Below, piece by piece: positions 26,579 through 36,065 of a DNA stretch of 64,000 bases. Below the pieces are notes generated by a model. That model made no database searches and had not been told where the DNA came from. It was given only the letters and a program-made list of their open reading frames with translations. A program made the translations under genes and the position numbers. Source of the stretch: Trichormus sp. M33_DOE_039 (GTDB taxonomy: Bacteria > Cyanobacteriota > Cyanobacteriia > Cyanobacteriales > Nostocaceae); NCBI GenBank assembly GCA_015296085.1, contig DVDT01000094.1, positions 1-64,000 of the forward strand, given 5' to 3'. Numbering within the stretch: the stretch's first letter is position 1; every line of letters begins with the position of its first letter.

Positions 26579-28165
26579 ATGGATGCGAAGGCACTTTGGC
26601 AACGATACCAAGATTGGTTATATTTCCACGAGGGATTAGGACTGTATCTAGATGTGAGTCGGATGCGTTTTGATGATGCCTTCGTGAAGTCGTTGCAGCC
26701 GAAGTTTGACAAAGCGTTTGCGGATATGGCTCAATTAGAGCAAGGCGCGATCGCCAATCCCGACGAAAACCGCATGGTGGGACACTACTGGCTGAGAAAT
26801 CCAGATTTAGCCCCCACGCCAGAACTGACACAAGAAATTGTGCAAACCTTAGAACAAGTTGAAGCCTTTGCAGAAAAAGTTCATACAGGTGCTATTCATC
26901 CCCCCAAAGCAAACCGCTTTACAGATATTATTTCTATTGGTATAGGTGGTTCTGCCCTTGGGCCTCAATTTGTTGCTGAAGCCCTCGCCCCTGAATTTCC
27001 ACCCCTAAAAATTCATTTTATCGACAATACTGATCCCGCCGGTATTGATCGGGTTTTGACTCAACTGAGAAATCATCTTTCCAGTACTTTGGTACTCGTC
27101 ATCTCCAAATCTGGAGGTACACCAGAACCTCGTAATGGCATGATTGAAGTCAAAAAAGCCTATGCTGGACAAAATTTAGAGTTTGCTCACTATGCAGTAG
27201 CTATTACTAGTGCTGATAGTAACCTGGATAAATTAGCGAAAGCTGAAGGTTGGCTGGCTAGATTCCCCATGTATGATTGGGTAGGTGGGCGTACCTCTGA
27301 AATGTCTACTGTCGGCTTAGTTCCCGCCGTCTTGCAAGGTATTGATATTCGCACCATGCTAGAGGGTGCAAAAGAAATGGATGATGCTACCCGCGTCTCT
27401 GATGTGAAAAAGAACCCAGCAGCCTTGCTGGCGTTGTCTTGGTATTTTGCGGGTAACGGTAAGGGCGAAAAGGACATGGTTGTCCTACCTTACAAGGACA
27501 GTTTGCTGTTGTTCAGCCGCTACTTGCAACAGCTAGTCATGGAATCCTTGGGTAAAGAAAAAGACTTAGATGGCAATACTGTTTATCAAGGTATTGCTGT
27601 TTATGGTAACAAAGGTTCAACCGATCAACATGCTTATGTACAGCAGTTACGTGAAGGTGTACCTAATTTCTTTGCGACCTTAATCGAAGTTTTAGAAGAC
27701 CGCAACGGCACGTCCCCAGAAATTGATCCTGGCGTGACTTCTGGTGATTATCTCTCTGGATTTCTGCAAGGAACTCGCCAAGCCCTGTATGAGAATCAGC
27801 GTGACTCAATTACTGTGACTATTCCCCAAGTTAACGCTAGGACAGTAGGCGCACTAATTGCTTTGTATGAACGGGCTGTGGGTTTTTATGCTAGCTTGGT
27901 CAACATTAACGCTTACCATCAACCAGGGGTAGAAGCTGGTAAAAAAGCGGCTGCGGCTATTTTGGATTTGCAAGCCAAAGTAGTAGGATTGCTGCAAAAA
28001 GAAAAAACAGCCCTCTCATTGGCAGAAATTGCTGATAAGTTGGGTGTTACTGATGAAGTTGAAGCCATCTACAAAATTCTCCGTCACTTACAGGCTAATC
28101 AACGCGGTGTAATCTTTCAGGGAAATTTTGCACAACCCAACAGCTTAAAAGTTTCTCTTGGTTAA
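26579..28165 (+). CDS. pgi: Glucose-6-phosphate isomerase
   Basis: 528 residues. Phosphate-binding and catalytic motifs are present: [10 protein letters not shown] near 122, [13 protein letters not shown] near 174, [12 protein letters not shown] near 350 and the late-region lysine in GVEAGKKAA. It interconverts glucose-6-P and fructose-6-P. The C-terminal 70 residues ([26 protein letters not shown]) look like a winged helix, a feature I recall from cyanobacterial enzymes. It ends with a terminator at 28220. Confidence 0.95.
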   Translation: MDAKALWQRYQDWLYFHEGLGLYLDVSRMRFDDAFVKSLQPKFDKAFADMAQLEQGAIANPDENRMVGHYWLRNPDLAPTPELTQEIVQTLEQVEAFAEKVHTGAIHPPKANRFTDIISIGIGGSALGPQFVAEALAPEFPPLKIHFIDNTDPAGIDRVLTQLRNHLSSTLVLVISKSGGTPEPRNGMIEVKKAYAGQNLEFAHYAVAITSADSNLDKLAKAEGWLARFPMYDWVGGRTSEMSTVGLVPAVLQGIDIRTMLEGAKEMDDATRVSDVKKNPAALLALSWYFAGNGKGEKDMVVLPYKDSLLLFSRYLQQLVMESLGKEKDLDGNTVYQGIAVYGNKGSTDQHAYVQQLREGVPNFFATLIEVLEDRNGTSPEIDPGVTSGDYLSGFLQGTRQALYENQRDSITVTIPQVNARTVGALIALYERAVGFYASLVNINAYHQPGVEAGKKAAAAILDLQAKVVGLLQKEKTALSLAEIADKLGVTDEVEAIYKILRHLQANQRGVIFQGNFAQPNSLKVSLG

Positions 28166-28219
28166 TAACTTTTGTCCGGCGACACAAGAGTCACAAGCCA
28201 AATATTTCTCTTAACTTAA

Positions 28220-28250
28220 AACCCCGGTTTCTTTCAAAAATCGGGGTTCT
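28220..28250 (+). terminator. Hairpin terminator behind pgi
   Basis: AACCCCG (28220-28226) pairs with CGGGGTT (28242-28248), with further weak pairing in the loop; TCTT follows. 55 nt behind the pgi stop. Confidence 0.65.
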
Positions 28251-28441
28251 TGATTCTCATCCAAACAGCTAGAAATCAATAAATTAATGTTTGTAGTCAG
28301 AATTTTAATTCTAATTATCCTGAGTATCAACAATGAATTCTTCTCCACTAACTCTGATTTTCTCTCACGTTTAAGTCTGGTTATCTGTGGTTAAATTTAA
28401 GAACTACCTAACACATGAGTAGCTTTTGCTGTCAAATAATA

Positions 28442-29098
28442 TCAGCTTTGGGTGATTAGGTGTTGATTAAAGTAGCTTTTAGGTAAAAAACAGCGATCTG
28501 GTAAAAAAGGATTGTCAGTGTATTGCGAAAGAAAATTTAGGGGTGGTTCTCTATGGCAAAACGGTGCTATCAGTCCCCATTCTTCTGCTAACCAAATCCA
28601 GTATCCTATTTCTATCCTGCCGTAGTTTGATACAGTGTCAACTTCTCCAACACTATTATCAATCGGTACTAATTTTGGCAATGCTTTGATTTCAGTTAAC
28701 AGCCAAGCTAATTCATCTACAGTAAAGTAATAACCATAATCAGCCGCAATATGCACAAATTGTTGGGGAGTTTTAGATGCTAGCAATTTGTCTTTGATAG
28801 CTGAGGTTTTTTGAGCTAAATCAAGAAACTCCCATATCTGCTTTCTAGTGACAAGAAACCAAGCTATTTCTTCTATTGTTAAGTTGCAACCATTCTCGGT
28901 TGCCATGTGAATAAACTGCTCTGGATTTTGTGATTCGCCTAATTGAGATTTCAACAAGAAGTTATCTTCGACAGATGCAAAAAAATCCTTAATTTTCTGC
29001 CATGTAAATTTATTAGAAATATTGTTAATTTTTATTTTTTCTTTCCAAGTAAGATATTCATGATCTTGGAGAAAGAAACTCCAAAGTTGATAATACAT
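28442..29098 (-). CDS. Tandem Nif11-like domain protein
   Basis: 218 residues. Two Nif11-like units are visible, about 37-82 (FFASVEDNFLLKSQL ... FIHMATENGCNLTIEEI) and 88-135 (FLDLAQKTSAIKDKL ... FVHIAADYGYYFTVDEL). Nif11 domains occur in nitrogen-fixation gene neighbourhoods and as leader regions of ribosomally made peptides. The 75-residue C-terminal part (rich in W, F, P, Y) is not the short Gly/Cys-rich core expected of a peptide precursor, and no modification enzyme is nearby. The gene is AT-rich, in an accessory stretch. Function unknown. Confidence 0.7.
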   Translation of the reverse strand: MYYQLWSFFLQDHEYLTWKEKIKINNISNKFTWQKIKDFFASVEDNFLLKSQLGESQNPEQFIHMATENGCNLTIEEIAWFLVTRKQIWEFLDLAQKTSAIKDKLLASKTPQQFVHIAADYGYYFTVDELAWLLTEIKALPKLVPIDNSVGEVDTVSNYGRIEIGYWIWLAEEWGLIAPFCHREPPLNFLSQYTDNPFLPDRCFLPKSYFNQHLITQS

Positions 29099-29851
29099 AG
29101 TTCATTTACTCTCAGATTTAAAATTTACAAGTTTTTCTTAATTATTAGTGTAATAAGTATAAGCTTGATTATTCGACAGTATTAATTTAAAAGTTTTTGT
29201 AAAGTACACAACTCAGAATTTAAGTATAAAGTTAACGTAATATTCAAAACTCGTAATTATATTTACGTATGGTACTTTCCTGCAAATGAAAAGGCGATCG
29301 CTGTTTTCCCGTTACTTTGCTTAACATCTGAGGAATTGCGATCGCTCTTTTGCTCTTGTTACTTTTCTTCATCTAAAATTGAGTCTACACTGATACTCTT
29401 GAAACGAATCCTTAGTTAACTGGTAAGTCACGTAAATAGTAAAAGCGATCGCTTTCGCTCCTCCAATAACTACCTTTAACTCGTCCCAAGTATCCTGTTA
29501 ATGTGTATAAATGCTACACTATGTTGCTCAAAGTGGGAGAATATAAACTACTTCGATTTTATGTAGCTTTATATTCATCCCAAAAACTCTTAATGAGATC
29601 ACGATTACGGATGATTTTTTCTGCTGTTGTATTTCTAGTGATTGCCTGGAATATACTCACATACCAGATGATATTGATAGCTAAACATGATTCTTGTTTG
29701 TTCAAGAGTTAAACCGAACTCTTTCATAATTTCCTCTGATAACTATGAATGAAGTTAATTTCATTAAACTGATGCTTTTTCAGAATCAGTTGTGACGGAA
29801 TATCTAATTGAGAATTTTTTCAATATAATATGTAGTTGTTACATTTTTAAT
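29099..29851. other. AT-rich region with decayed coding remnants
   Basis: No complete gene. Three HIP1 octamers lie near 29294, 29338 and 29446. On the minus strand short protein-like stretches occur between stops: one ending at 29413 (TGYLGRVKGSYWRSESDRFY) and one about 29549-29700 (AITRNTTAEKIIRNRDLIKS). They suggest a degraded gene or genes. A plus-strand frame at 29503 is not protein-like. Confidence 0.35.
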
Positions 29852-30115
29852 TTATTTAGAAATAGAATAATAGCCGAAAAATTGCTCAATATACATAGCA
29901 ATCATCAATAAATTACAAAAATTTGCGGTGTCCATACCCTCGGCTTCTGAAATGAGTGGGTACTTAACTTCTAACTCTCCCTCTAAAGAACGATCGCAAT
30001 GTCTTTCAAAAGTAAGACGGAAGACTGAAAAAATCGGCTCATCATAATAAAGGTAACTACAAATTTTTGCAAAATAGGTGTTTATCCTACTGCAATATTT
30101 CAGCGAGGAAATCAA
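29852..30115 (-). CDS. Hypothetical or truncated protein, uncertain
   Basis: 87 codons, starting at best with TTG and beginning 3 nt from the divergent gene's ATG. The stretch SYLYYDEPIFSVFRLTFERH ... LEVKYPLISEAEGMDTANF has protein-like composition and ends with a stop at 29852. It may be the 3' remnant of a longer gene. No family recognised. Confidence 0.35.
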   Translation of the reverse strand: MISSLKYCSRINTYFAKICSYLYYDEPIFSVFRLTFERHCDRSLEGELEVKYPLISEAEGMDTANFCNLLMIAMYIEQFFGYYSISK

Positions 30116-30117
30116 TT

Positions 30118-30375
30118 ATGGTGGGTGATTTTTTACGGAAAGCGCAGGATTTTATGGGTGGTTCAAGGCGCGAAGAAAGAGAGGAAGAAGGAGATTATCA
30201 GGAATATCAAGGACGCAGAGGTAGACGAGACAGAGAAGACCGATATGACGATGAAGACGAGGAAAATTATGGTCGCCGACGCTCCCATGAAGACCGCGAC
30301 GATGAAGACGAAGAAGATTATGGTCGTCACCGTTCTCGCAGAGATCGCTACGATGATGAGGATGAGGACGAATAA
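30118..30375 (+). CDS. Asp/Glu/Arg-rich low-complexity protein
   Basis: 85 residues from ATG 30118, preceded by GAGGA. The N-terminus MVGDFLRKAQDFMGGSRRE is helical; residues 25-85 are almost only D, E, R, Y and H, in imperfect repeats (DREDRYDDEDEENYGRRRS, EDRDDEDEEDYGRHRSRRD), so intrinsically disordered and mixed-charge. Such proteins may bind metal or nucleic acid or act in condensates, but nothing specific can be said. A bidirectional terminator follows. Confidence 0.6.
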   Translation: MVGDFLRKAQDFMGGSRREEREEEGDYQEYQGRRGRRDREDRYDDEDEENYGRRRSHEDRDDEDEEDYGRHRSRRDRYDDEDEDE

Positions 30376-30425
30376 TCATTGAAAAATCTATTTTGAAAAG
30401 GTGATGAATTGCGTGATTTAACATT

Positions 30426-30456
30426 AGGCAGTAGCATTTAAAGCTACTGCCTTTTT
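30426..30456. terminator. Bidirectional terminator
   Basis: GGCAGTAGC (30427-30435) pairs with GCTACTGCC (30443-30451), followed by TTTTT. It lies between the convergent charged-protein gene and mdh. Confidence 0.8.
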
Positions 30457-30463
30457 GTTTTTA

Positions 30464-31447
30464 CTATATCGAACTTGTTGCAGCTAAAATTTCTTGCGAT
30501 CTCTCAATATTTTTTCGTACAGATTGAGCCGAAATGTGTAAAGCTTCTCGTTCACTGTTACTAAGATTTAATTCCAAAATACTCTCAATTCCACCAAAAC
30601 CCAAACAACAAGGAACACCAATCACCACATCTTTTAAACCATATTCACCTTGCAGATATGCAGCCACAGGTAACAAACGTGACTGATTTAATAAAATCGA
30701 TTCCACCATCAAACTCGTAGCCGAAGCTGGTGCAAAAAATGCCCCACCAGTCTGCATCAATTCGACAATTTCTGCACCACCATTGCGGGTTCTATCCACC
30801 AAGCGTTCGATTGTATCTGCATCCAATAATTCTGTGATGGGGATACCGTTAACGGTTGCGTAACGAGATAAAGGAACCATCAAATCCCCGTGGCTACCTA
30901 AAACCATCGCTTTGACATCAGCAGGTAATACCCCCAACTCCAAGGCGATAAAAGTTTCAAACCGTGCTGAGTCTAACACCCCAGCCATTCCCATGATTCT
31001 ATTTCGTGGTAAACCCGTTGCTTCCCAAGCTAGATAAGTCATCACATCCAAAGGATTGGTGACTACGATAAAAATAGCATTAGGAGAATAGGCGATCGCA
31101 CTCTTGGCTGCTTCGACCACAATTTTGGCGTTGGTTTTTAGCAAATCATCCCGACTCATCCCTGGCTTACGGGGAATTCCGGCGGTAATCACCACAATTT
31201 GCGAACCAGCCGTATCCGCATAATCATTTGTCCCGATAATCTCACGATTATGTAACTCAATACCCCTAGCTTCCAACAAATCCAGTGCTAAACCTTGAGG
31301 CATTCCCTCAACAATATCCAATAACACAACATCTGCTAGATTTTTCTCAGCAATGCGTTGGGCTAACGTACTACCAACCCTACCAGCACCGATAATAGCA
31401 ACGCGCGGTAGACGGCACACAATTGAGGAGTCAAGTGGAGACAACAT
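30464..31447 (-). CDS. mdh: Malate dehydrogenase (LDH-like type)
   Basis: 327 residues. NAD-binding GAGRVGSTLAQ near 20, substrate arginines in IPRKPGMSRDDLL near 92-99, VVTNPLD near 130 and catalytic His in GSHGD near 194 are all present. Arg instead of Gln at the specificity loop (RKPGMSR) favours malate/oxaloacetate over lactate/pyruvate. Cytosolic NAD-dependent enzyme. The N-terminal 14 residues are an extension of uncertain use. Confidence 0.9.
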   Translation of the reverse strand: MLSPLDSSIVCRLPRVAIIGAGRVGSTLAQRIAEKNLADVVLLDIVEGMPQGLALDLLEARGIELHNREIIGTNDYADTAGSQIVVITAGIPRKPGMSRDDLLKTNAKIVVEAAKSAIAYSPNAIFIVVTNPLDVMTYLAWEATGLPRNRIMGMAGVLDSARFETFIALELGVLPADVKAMVLGSHGDLMVPLSRYATVNGIPITELLDADTIERLVDRTRNGGAEIVELMQTGGAFFAPASATSLMVESILLNQSRLLPVAAYLQGEYGLKDVVIGVPCCLGFGGIESILELNLSNSEREALHISAQSVRKNIERSQEILAATSSI

Positions 31448-31556
31448 AAACTCAAGTAGAAACGCAACCTTTACACCACTCAGGTTAGCAGCTAGTTTTG
31501 CGATCGCCTATGACTTGAGTCAGAACATCGCCTATATAGGATGGACGATATCTCCG

Positions 31557-31612
31557 TTTGTAGTAAGGACTTTAATCCTCAAATTTTTAAGCACTAAAGT
31601 GCTTACTACAAA
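31557..31612. repeat. 56-bp palindromic repeat next to ndhO
   Basis: TTTGTAGTAAG at the left and CTTACTACAAA at the right, each joined to a small inner palindrome (AGGACTTTAATCCT and AGCACTAAAGTGCT). It ends 1 nt before the ndhO stop codon on its 3' side, so it may double as transcript-end structure. A known type of dispersed repeat in Nostoc, by recollection. Confidence 0.65.
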
Positions 31613-31613
31613 C

Positions 31614-31829
31614 TTATTGAAATTCTTCAAGTTGGTCTAAACGTAACCAAATATTAGGTGTTGGTACTTGTCCAAACTTCACTAGGGCATAATCACCTTT
31701 AATGTCTACAACTTCACCTTGAGTATCAAACAAATATGCAGGAAAGCGAGTATCACTAGCTTTCGCTTCCAAACTATTTTCTAGCTTCTCGCGCACAGCA
31801 CGCACCATATTTCCCTTTTTAATCGGCAT
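31614..31829 (-). CDS. ndhO: NAD(P)H-quinone oxidoreductase subunit O
   Basis: 71 residues from ATG 31829 ([19 protein letters not shown]), which matches the family start; five upstream codons are not needed. It is a peripheral subunit of the cyanobacterial/plastid NDH-1 complex, in thylakoid membranes, serving cyclic electron flow, respiration and CO2 uptake. The [31 protein letters not shown] region is characteristic. Single gene. Confidence 0.93.
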   Translation of the reverse strand: MPIKKGNMVRAVREKLENSLEAKASDTRFPAYLFDTQGEVVDIKGDYALVKFGQVPTPNIWLRLDQLEEFQ

Positions 31830-31883
31830 AAGTTCCCCTTTCAATTGATTACGTTATTTGATAAAGAATTATGAGAATTATAG

Positions 31884-31976
31884 GGGATTGGGGACTAAAG
31901 ACTGGGGATTGGGGATAAATCCTACCTTAATTTCCCCTACACCCCTACACCCCTATACCCTTACACCTTTACACCC
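31884..31976. repeat. Heptamer tandem repeats between ndhO and mutM
   Basis: GGGGATT/GGGGACT units followed by CCCCTACA, CCCTTACA and CCTTTACA units, reaching to the stop codon of mutM. Confidence 0.8.
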
Positions 31977-32828
31977 TTAATGCTGACACTGGGAACAAAA
32001 ATGGCTGGATCTTCCGGCTAACTTAATGCGCTGAATAACTTCACCACAAACTCTACAGGGTTCGCCTGTACGATTGTAAACCCAGGCAACACCGCCGTAG
32101 TTACCATTGATCCCCTTAACATTGAGGAAATTACTAAAAGTCGTGCCGCCAGCCGCAATACTCGTTTCCAGGACTTGAATAATCGCGGTTCGTAATGGCT
32201 CAATTTGCTTTAACTTTAAATCTGCACACAGAGTTTCCGGTAATATCCCACTCTTGAATAAAGCTTCATCAGCATAGATATTACCTAAACCAGCCACCAC
32301 CGACTGATCTAAGAGTGCCGTCTTAATCGGACGGCGGCGATTACGTAGCTTATCGGCTAAATACTCAACAGTGAACTCTGCTGAAAAGGGATCGGCTGCT
32401 AGTTTACCTAAACCAGTAATTACACTTTCTACAGCCACCCCAGGCTGAACCCACCACATCTGTCCGAACGTACGCTGGTCAACAAACCGCAACTCTTGTT
32501 GATTCTCAAAGAAGATTCTCACCCGTGTGTGTTTGTGCAATGGTTCATCTTGCTTTAGCCATAGCAATTGACCAGTCATCCGCAAATGTACCCCCAGCCA
32601 GCCACCGGAGGGAGATGGGGAAAATTCAGAGAGTTCAGCTAGTAGGTACTTACCACGACGCTGCCAATTAATTATGGCTTTGCCTGCGATCGCACTCAAA
32701 AACTCATCTACAGAAAAAGGGTGGGCGATGGTGCGATTGAGCAACACATCTCCACCCGTGATTTTACAATTCAGGGTTAATTGATTTAGACCCCGACGGA
32801 CTGTTTCAACTTCAGGCAGTTCAGGCAT
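31977..32828 (-). CDS. mutM: Formamidopyrimidine-DNA glycosylase
   Basis: 283 residues. The catalytic N-terminus PELPEVETVRRGL (Pro2 nucleophile, Glu3), the H2TH domain (GLGNIYADEALF near 175) and the C-terminal zinc finger (CRVCG ... FCSQCQ) are complete. It excises 8-oxoguanine and ring-opened purines. Heptamer repeats abut its stop codon. Confidence 0.95.
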   Translation of the reverse strand: MPELPEVETVRRGLNQLTLNCKITGGDVLLNRTIAHPFSVDEFLSAIAGKAIINWQRRGKYLLAELSEFSPSPSGGWLGVHLRMTGQLLWLKQDEPLHKHTRVRIFFENQQELRFVDQRTFGQMWWVQPGVAVESVITGLGKLAADPFSAEFTVEYLADKLRNRRRPIKTALLDQSVVAGLGNIYADEALFKSGILPETLCADLKLKQIEPLRTAIIQVLETSIAAGGTTFSNFLNVKGINGNYGGVAWVYNRTGEPCRVCGEVIQRIKLAGRSSHFCSQCQH

Positions 32829-33077
32829 TTAAGCTGATTAAGCAAGTGATTGGATTTATTTATAGGGATCAGAAATTGGATTAATAATATAGATACAATG
32901 TTTTCCCAAACCCCACAAAATAATCCGCAAATACCCGCAGGTTGGTGCTGATTTAGTAGGCTAGTCTGGGGTGAAGAATGAAATAATTATAATTACTTAT
33001 AATTTTCATACTTTAGTATCTATACTTCACCCATCACTTCATCATCCCATTAAATAAATCCCTTCAGGCTTGGCTGA

Positions 33078-33290
33078 TTATTTTTTGGCTTTAGCCTTGG
33101 GTGCTTCAACCTCTACGAGTTCATCGAGAGCGAAGTTGTTGGTGTTGATGCCGGAGTAATTTACCTTGTCAAAGCGGACAATTACAGGGTATTTGATGCC
33201 GCTTTGGTCTACGGAAGCTACAGTTCCAACATCTTGAAACCAGTAGGATTCGGGGCGAAGAATACGTACTTTAGAACCACGTTGTACCAT
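33078..33290 (-). CDS. psaE: Photosystem I reaction centre subunit IV
   Basis: 70 residues, the standard length. The SH3-like sequence [20 protein letters not shown] and [20 protein letters not shown] are diagnostic. PsaE lies on the stromal side of photosystem I and assists ferredoxin docking and cyclic flow. The last 9 residues (APKAKAKK) are a basic tail. Monocistronic, with a repeat cluster upstream. Confidence 0.97.
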   Translation of the reverse strand: MVQRGSKVRILRPESYWFQDVGTVASVDQSGIKYPVIVRFDKVNYSGINTNNFALDELVEVEAPKAKAKK

Positions 33291-33647
33291 GATTATTTTC
33301 CCTTTTAGTTATCAATCGCCATTATGTAGGGCTAATTGATTTCACTCTACAACTTGAAGGTCGTTACTAGAGGGTTTGTTAAGTTATTTATCTGATTTAT
33401 CATTAGTTTTTCTCCCCTGCCCCTCCGCAATTGCTCCACTTGGGGAGAAGTCAGAGCGGAGGTTTCCTCCACTCTGAACTTCGGGACAAAGCCCAAGACC
33501 GCATTGCTCACTGCCTCCATCTACCAATCTCTACCTTTAGTTGCTTTTATGTCCAAAATTACAAACCTAGTATGGGGGTTAAACCATCCTTGACAAAGTG
33601 GCAACAATGACATAACTTCGTTCGCAAACACATTTTTAAGGAAAATC
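33291..33647. other. psaE upstream region with a dispersed repeat
   Basis: Contains the psaE promoter and, at 33439-33485, an inverted copy of the repeat at 13292-13338 (core GGAGGTTTCCTCC). No coding sequence. Confidence 0.5.
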
Positions 33648-34232
33648 TTATGTTTTGCTTAAAACAAACACACTACCCTCGTTACCCCTGCCAATTCTGA
33701 GATTCTCATCTATGTAGGTGATATCCAACCAGCCCTGTTGCGTTTCACTATTGATAGGTACATCCAAAGCAGTAAATTTTTTACCTGCAACAATTTGTTG
33801 AATAAAATTCTCTGGAGAAGTGTATCCTATTAATCGTTGCAACCCAACGATAGAACGCTGAAATTTTACTTGGACACGCCGTTCTGAAACTGGCTCAAAT
33901 TTGGCAGCTACACTTACTAATCCTTCGAGATAAGGTAAGCCATAAATCTCAGCAATGTTGTAAACACTGGTAGTTTCTATCCGAATACACTGGTAAATTT
34001 GCCCAAGTTTATATATCGGTAGGCGATCTATGTTCAAGAGAGCTTTACTAGTGGTGTAAAGTAAACGCCAATTGCCTTCTAGCAAATTGGTAGCCTCTAA
34101 TGGACGCGGTGTCGGATTCTGGTCTTCTAAAGTGGCGATCGCTGCTAAGATAGACTGCTTTTGCGGTTCGCTAGCTAGTAAACCCCGATTTGTACCTGCG
34201 ATCGCATTTAATAGAGCCGCTTTTTTGATCAT
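33648..34232 (-). CDS. PAP/fibrillin family protein
   Basis: 194 residues from ATG 34232 (MIKKAALLNAIAGTN). The plastid-lipid-associated/fibrillin lipocalin-like fold is recognised by LLEGNWRLLYTTSKALL near 60, GQIYQCIR near 85 and the end GWLDITYIDENLRIGRGNEGSVFVL. In plants these proteins coat plastoglobules and thylakoids and aid stress tolerance; the cyanobacterial proteins are likely thylakoid-associated lipid-binding factors. Stand-alone gene. Confidence 0.85.
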   Translation of the reverse strand: MIKKAALLNAIAGTNRGLLASEPQKQSILAAIATLEDQNPTPRPLEATNLLEGNWRLLYTTSKALLNIDRLPIYKLGQIYQCIRIETTSVYNIAEIYGLPYLEGLVSVAAKFEPVSERRVQVKFQRSIVGLQRLIGYTSPENFIQQIVAGKKFTALDVPINSETQQGWLDITYIDENLRIGRGNEGSVFVLSKT

Positions 34233-34476
34233 CACCCATGTCCTCAAAAATTATCAGAATTAAAGCCACATTAAATTGATATTAATGTCCTATGTATGAA
34301 GCGGAAAAAATTACTCACAATCAGTTTTTAATAGCTTTATCACTATTAAATAAAATATTTTTGTTAGCTTACGGATTTATTCATCCCAGAGTTGAAGAAA
34401 TAACTAAATTATCGCGTATCAAGTGATAGACTTCTTAATGTCTAGTTACATAAGCTTTTTTGCCTATTAAATCGAT

Positions 34477-34713
34477 ATGTTGAATTCTCCTCTACGTGAA
34501 GAACCTCGAAATCAGCGTGCTGCCGTCATCCCCCTAAAGCAAGAATCTTCTTTATTAGATTGGTTACAAGCTAACGGACGCATTATCGCACGGGATGTTC
34601 TTGAGCCTGATTTTCAAGATGAAGAAGAAGAAATTTCAGAATTTCTGGGTGGAGATGACGGCATTGATTACCTTGATGATGATGACGACGATATCAGTCT
34701 AGACGAAGATTAA
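34477..34713 (+). CDS. DUF3134 family small acidic protein
   Basis: 78 residues. The N-terminal half (MLNSPLREEPRNQRAAVIPL ... LLDWLQANGRI) matches the cyanobacterial DUF3134 family; the C-terminal half is strongly acidic (a run of Asp near 66-71), so the protein is probably disordered there. No signal peptide. Function unknown. 74 nt upstream of mraY, perhaps co-transcribed. Confidence 0.75.
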   Translation: MLNSPLREEPRNQRAAVIPLKQESSLLDWLQANGRIIARDVLEPDFQDEEEEISEFLGGDDGIDYLDDDDDDISLDED

Positions 34714-34787
34714 ACTTTGAGGACTGAGTTTCCGAAAAATTATGCAGTTAAGCAGTTTTATTAAGTGTGGAGTGAAGGGAAGGTTTT

Positions 34788-35891
34788 GTGGACGCTAAAT
34801 TATCTCCAAACCAAGGATTGAATTTTTCTGGCATCGGTCTAGCTTCTGGTTTAGCCACTGGACTAGGTATAGCAGCCGTAACTTTAGATTGGCTGGCAAA
34901 CAGAACCCCCTGGCAGGGTACATCTTTAACTCTGCCTTTGTTAGTGTCTGCCGTCATCTCCGCAGTGGTAGGTTACTTTGTAGTTCCTATGCTACAAAGG
35001 CTGAAAGCTGGACAAATCATCCGCGAAGACGGCCCTCAAGCCCACTTAAAGAAAGCGGGTACACCAACTATGGGTGGAATATTTTTCATCCCTGTAGCGG
35101 TGATAGTCGCTTGTGTTTGGTCTAATTTTGCTTCAGAAGTTCTTGCCGTCTCCGCTTTGACTCTCAGCTATGGTTTAATTGGCTGGATTGACGACTGGCA
35201 AATTCTCCGCCGGAAGTCTAATAAAGGCATCTCTCCCCGGATGAAGCTGTTATTACAAATCGGTTTCGCCGTCGCCTTTTGTATATGGCTGATGTTTAAT
35301 CAACCTGCCAATATTACAAGTATCGCGTTACCTTGGGTGAGTTTTGCTATACCTTTGGGATTCTTATTCTGGCCTTTGGCTGGTTTCGTTCTCGTGGCAG
35401 AGAGTAATGCCACTAATTTAACTGATGGTATTGACGGTTTAGCCGGTGGTACAGTTGCGATCGCCTTACTGGCATTAGGTGCTGTAGTCGCTCCTAATTC
35501 CCCAGAATTAATGATTTTCTGTGCAGCATTGAGTGGTAGCTGTTTAGGTTTCTTAGCCCACAACCGCAACCCCGCCCGTGTATTTATGGGAGATACTGGT
35601 TCTCTGGCTTTGGGTGGTGCTTTAGCAGCCATAGCATTGTTAACTAACAGTTTAGTAGCCTTGTTTATTCTTAGTGGCATCTTCTTTGTAGAAACTCTAT
35701 CTGTGATGGCACAGGTAACTTATTACAAAGCCACTAAAGGCCCCGATGGCAAAGGCAAGCGTCTGTTTAAAATGGCCCCTTTACATCATCATTTAGAATT
35801 ATCTGGTTGGTCAGAATTGCAAGTAGTTGGCGTGTTCTACATCATCGCCGCAATTTTAGCGACTATTTGTTTAGCGATCGCTCCCTTTTAA
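34788..35891 (+). CDS. mraY: Phospho-N-acetylmuramoyl-pentapeptide-transferase
   Basis: 367 residues from a GTG start, about ten transmembrane segments. Motifs: GPQAHLKKAGTPTMGG near 84-98, NATNLTDGIDGLAGG near 204-218 and MAPLHHHLELSGWSE near 328. It attaches phospho-MurNAc-pentapeptide to undecaprenyl phosphate, giving lipid I. It is not in a mur cluster here, as often in cyanobacteria. A terminator follows. Confidence 0.96.
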   Translation: MDAKLSPNQGLNFSGIGLASGLATGLGIAAVTLDWLANRTPWQGTSLTLPLLVSAVISAVVGYFVVPMLQRLKAGQIIREDGPQAHLKKAGTPTMGGIFFIPVAVIVACVWSNFASEVLAVSALTLSYGLIGWIDDWQILRRKSNKGISPRMKLLLQIGFAVAFCIWLMFNQPANITSIALPWVSFAIPLGFLFWPLAGFVLVAESNATNLTDGIDGLAGGTVAIALLALGAVVAPNSPELMIFCAALSGSCLGFLAHNRNPARVFMGDTGSLALGGALAAIALLTNSLVALFILSGIFFVETLSVMAQVTYYKATKGPDGKGKRLFKMAPLHHHLELSGWSELQVVGVFYIIAAILATICLAIAPF

Positions 35892-35917
35892 AGCTTTTTA
35901 AATAACTCTAAAAATTT

Positions 35918-35950
35918 AACCCCGCTTTCTAGAAGAAGGTGGGGTTATTC
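35918..35950 (+). terminator. Hairpin terminator behind mraY
   Basis: A 13-bp stem with one or two non-Watson-Crick pairs (35918-35930 with 35934-35946) followed by ATT, 27 nt behind the stop. Confidence 0.65.
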
Positions 35951-36065
35951 TATGAAAGGGCAGAGGTCAGAAGAGAATAACCAATAACTCATAAGTAATG
36001 ACTAAATTATTCAGAAATTGTCTGTGAGCAAGTTGGATATATTTATAGAGTTATCTCATAAAAAT

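Noticed and set aside
29503-29712. 69-codon plus-strand frame
   Set aside because: Composition is not protein-like and the opposite strand has better coding remnants.
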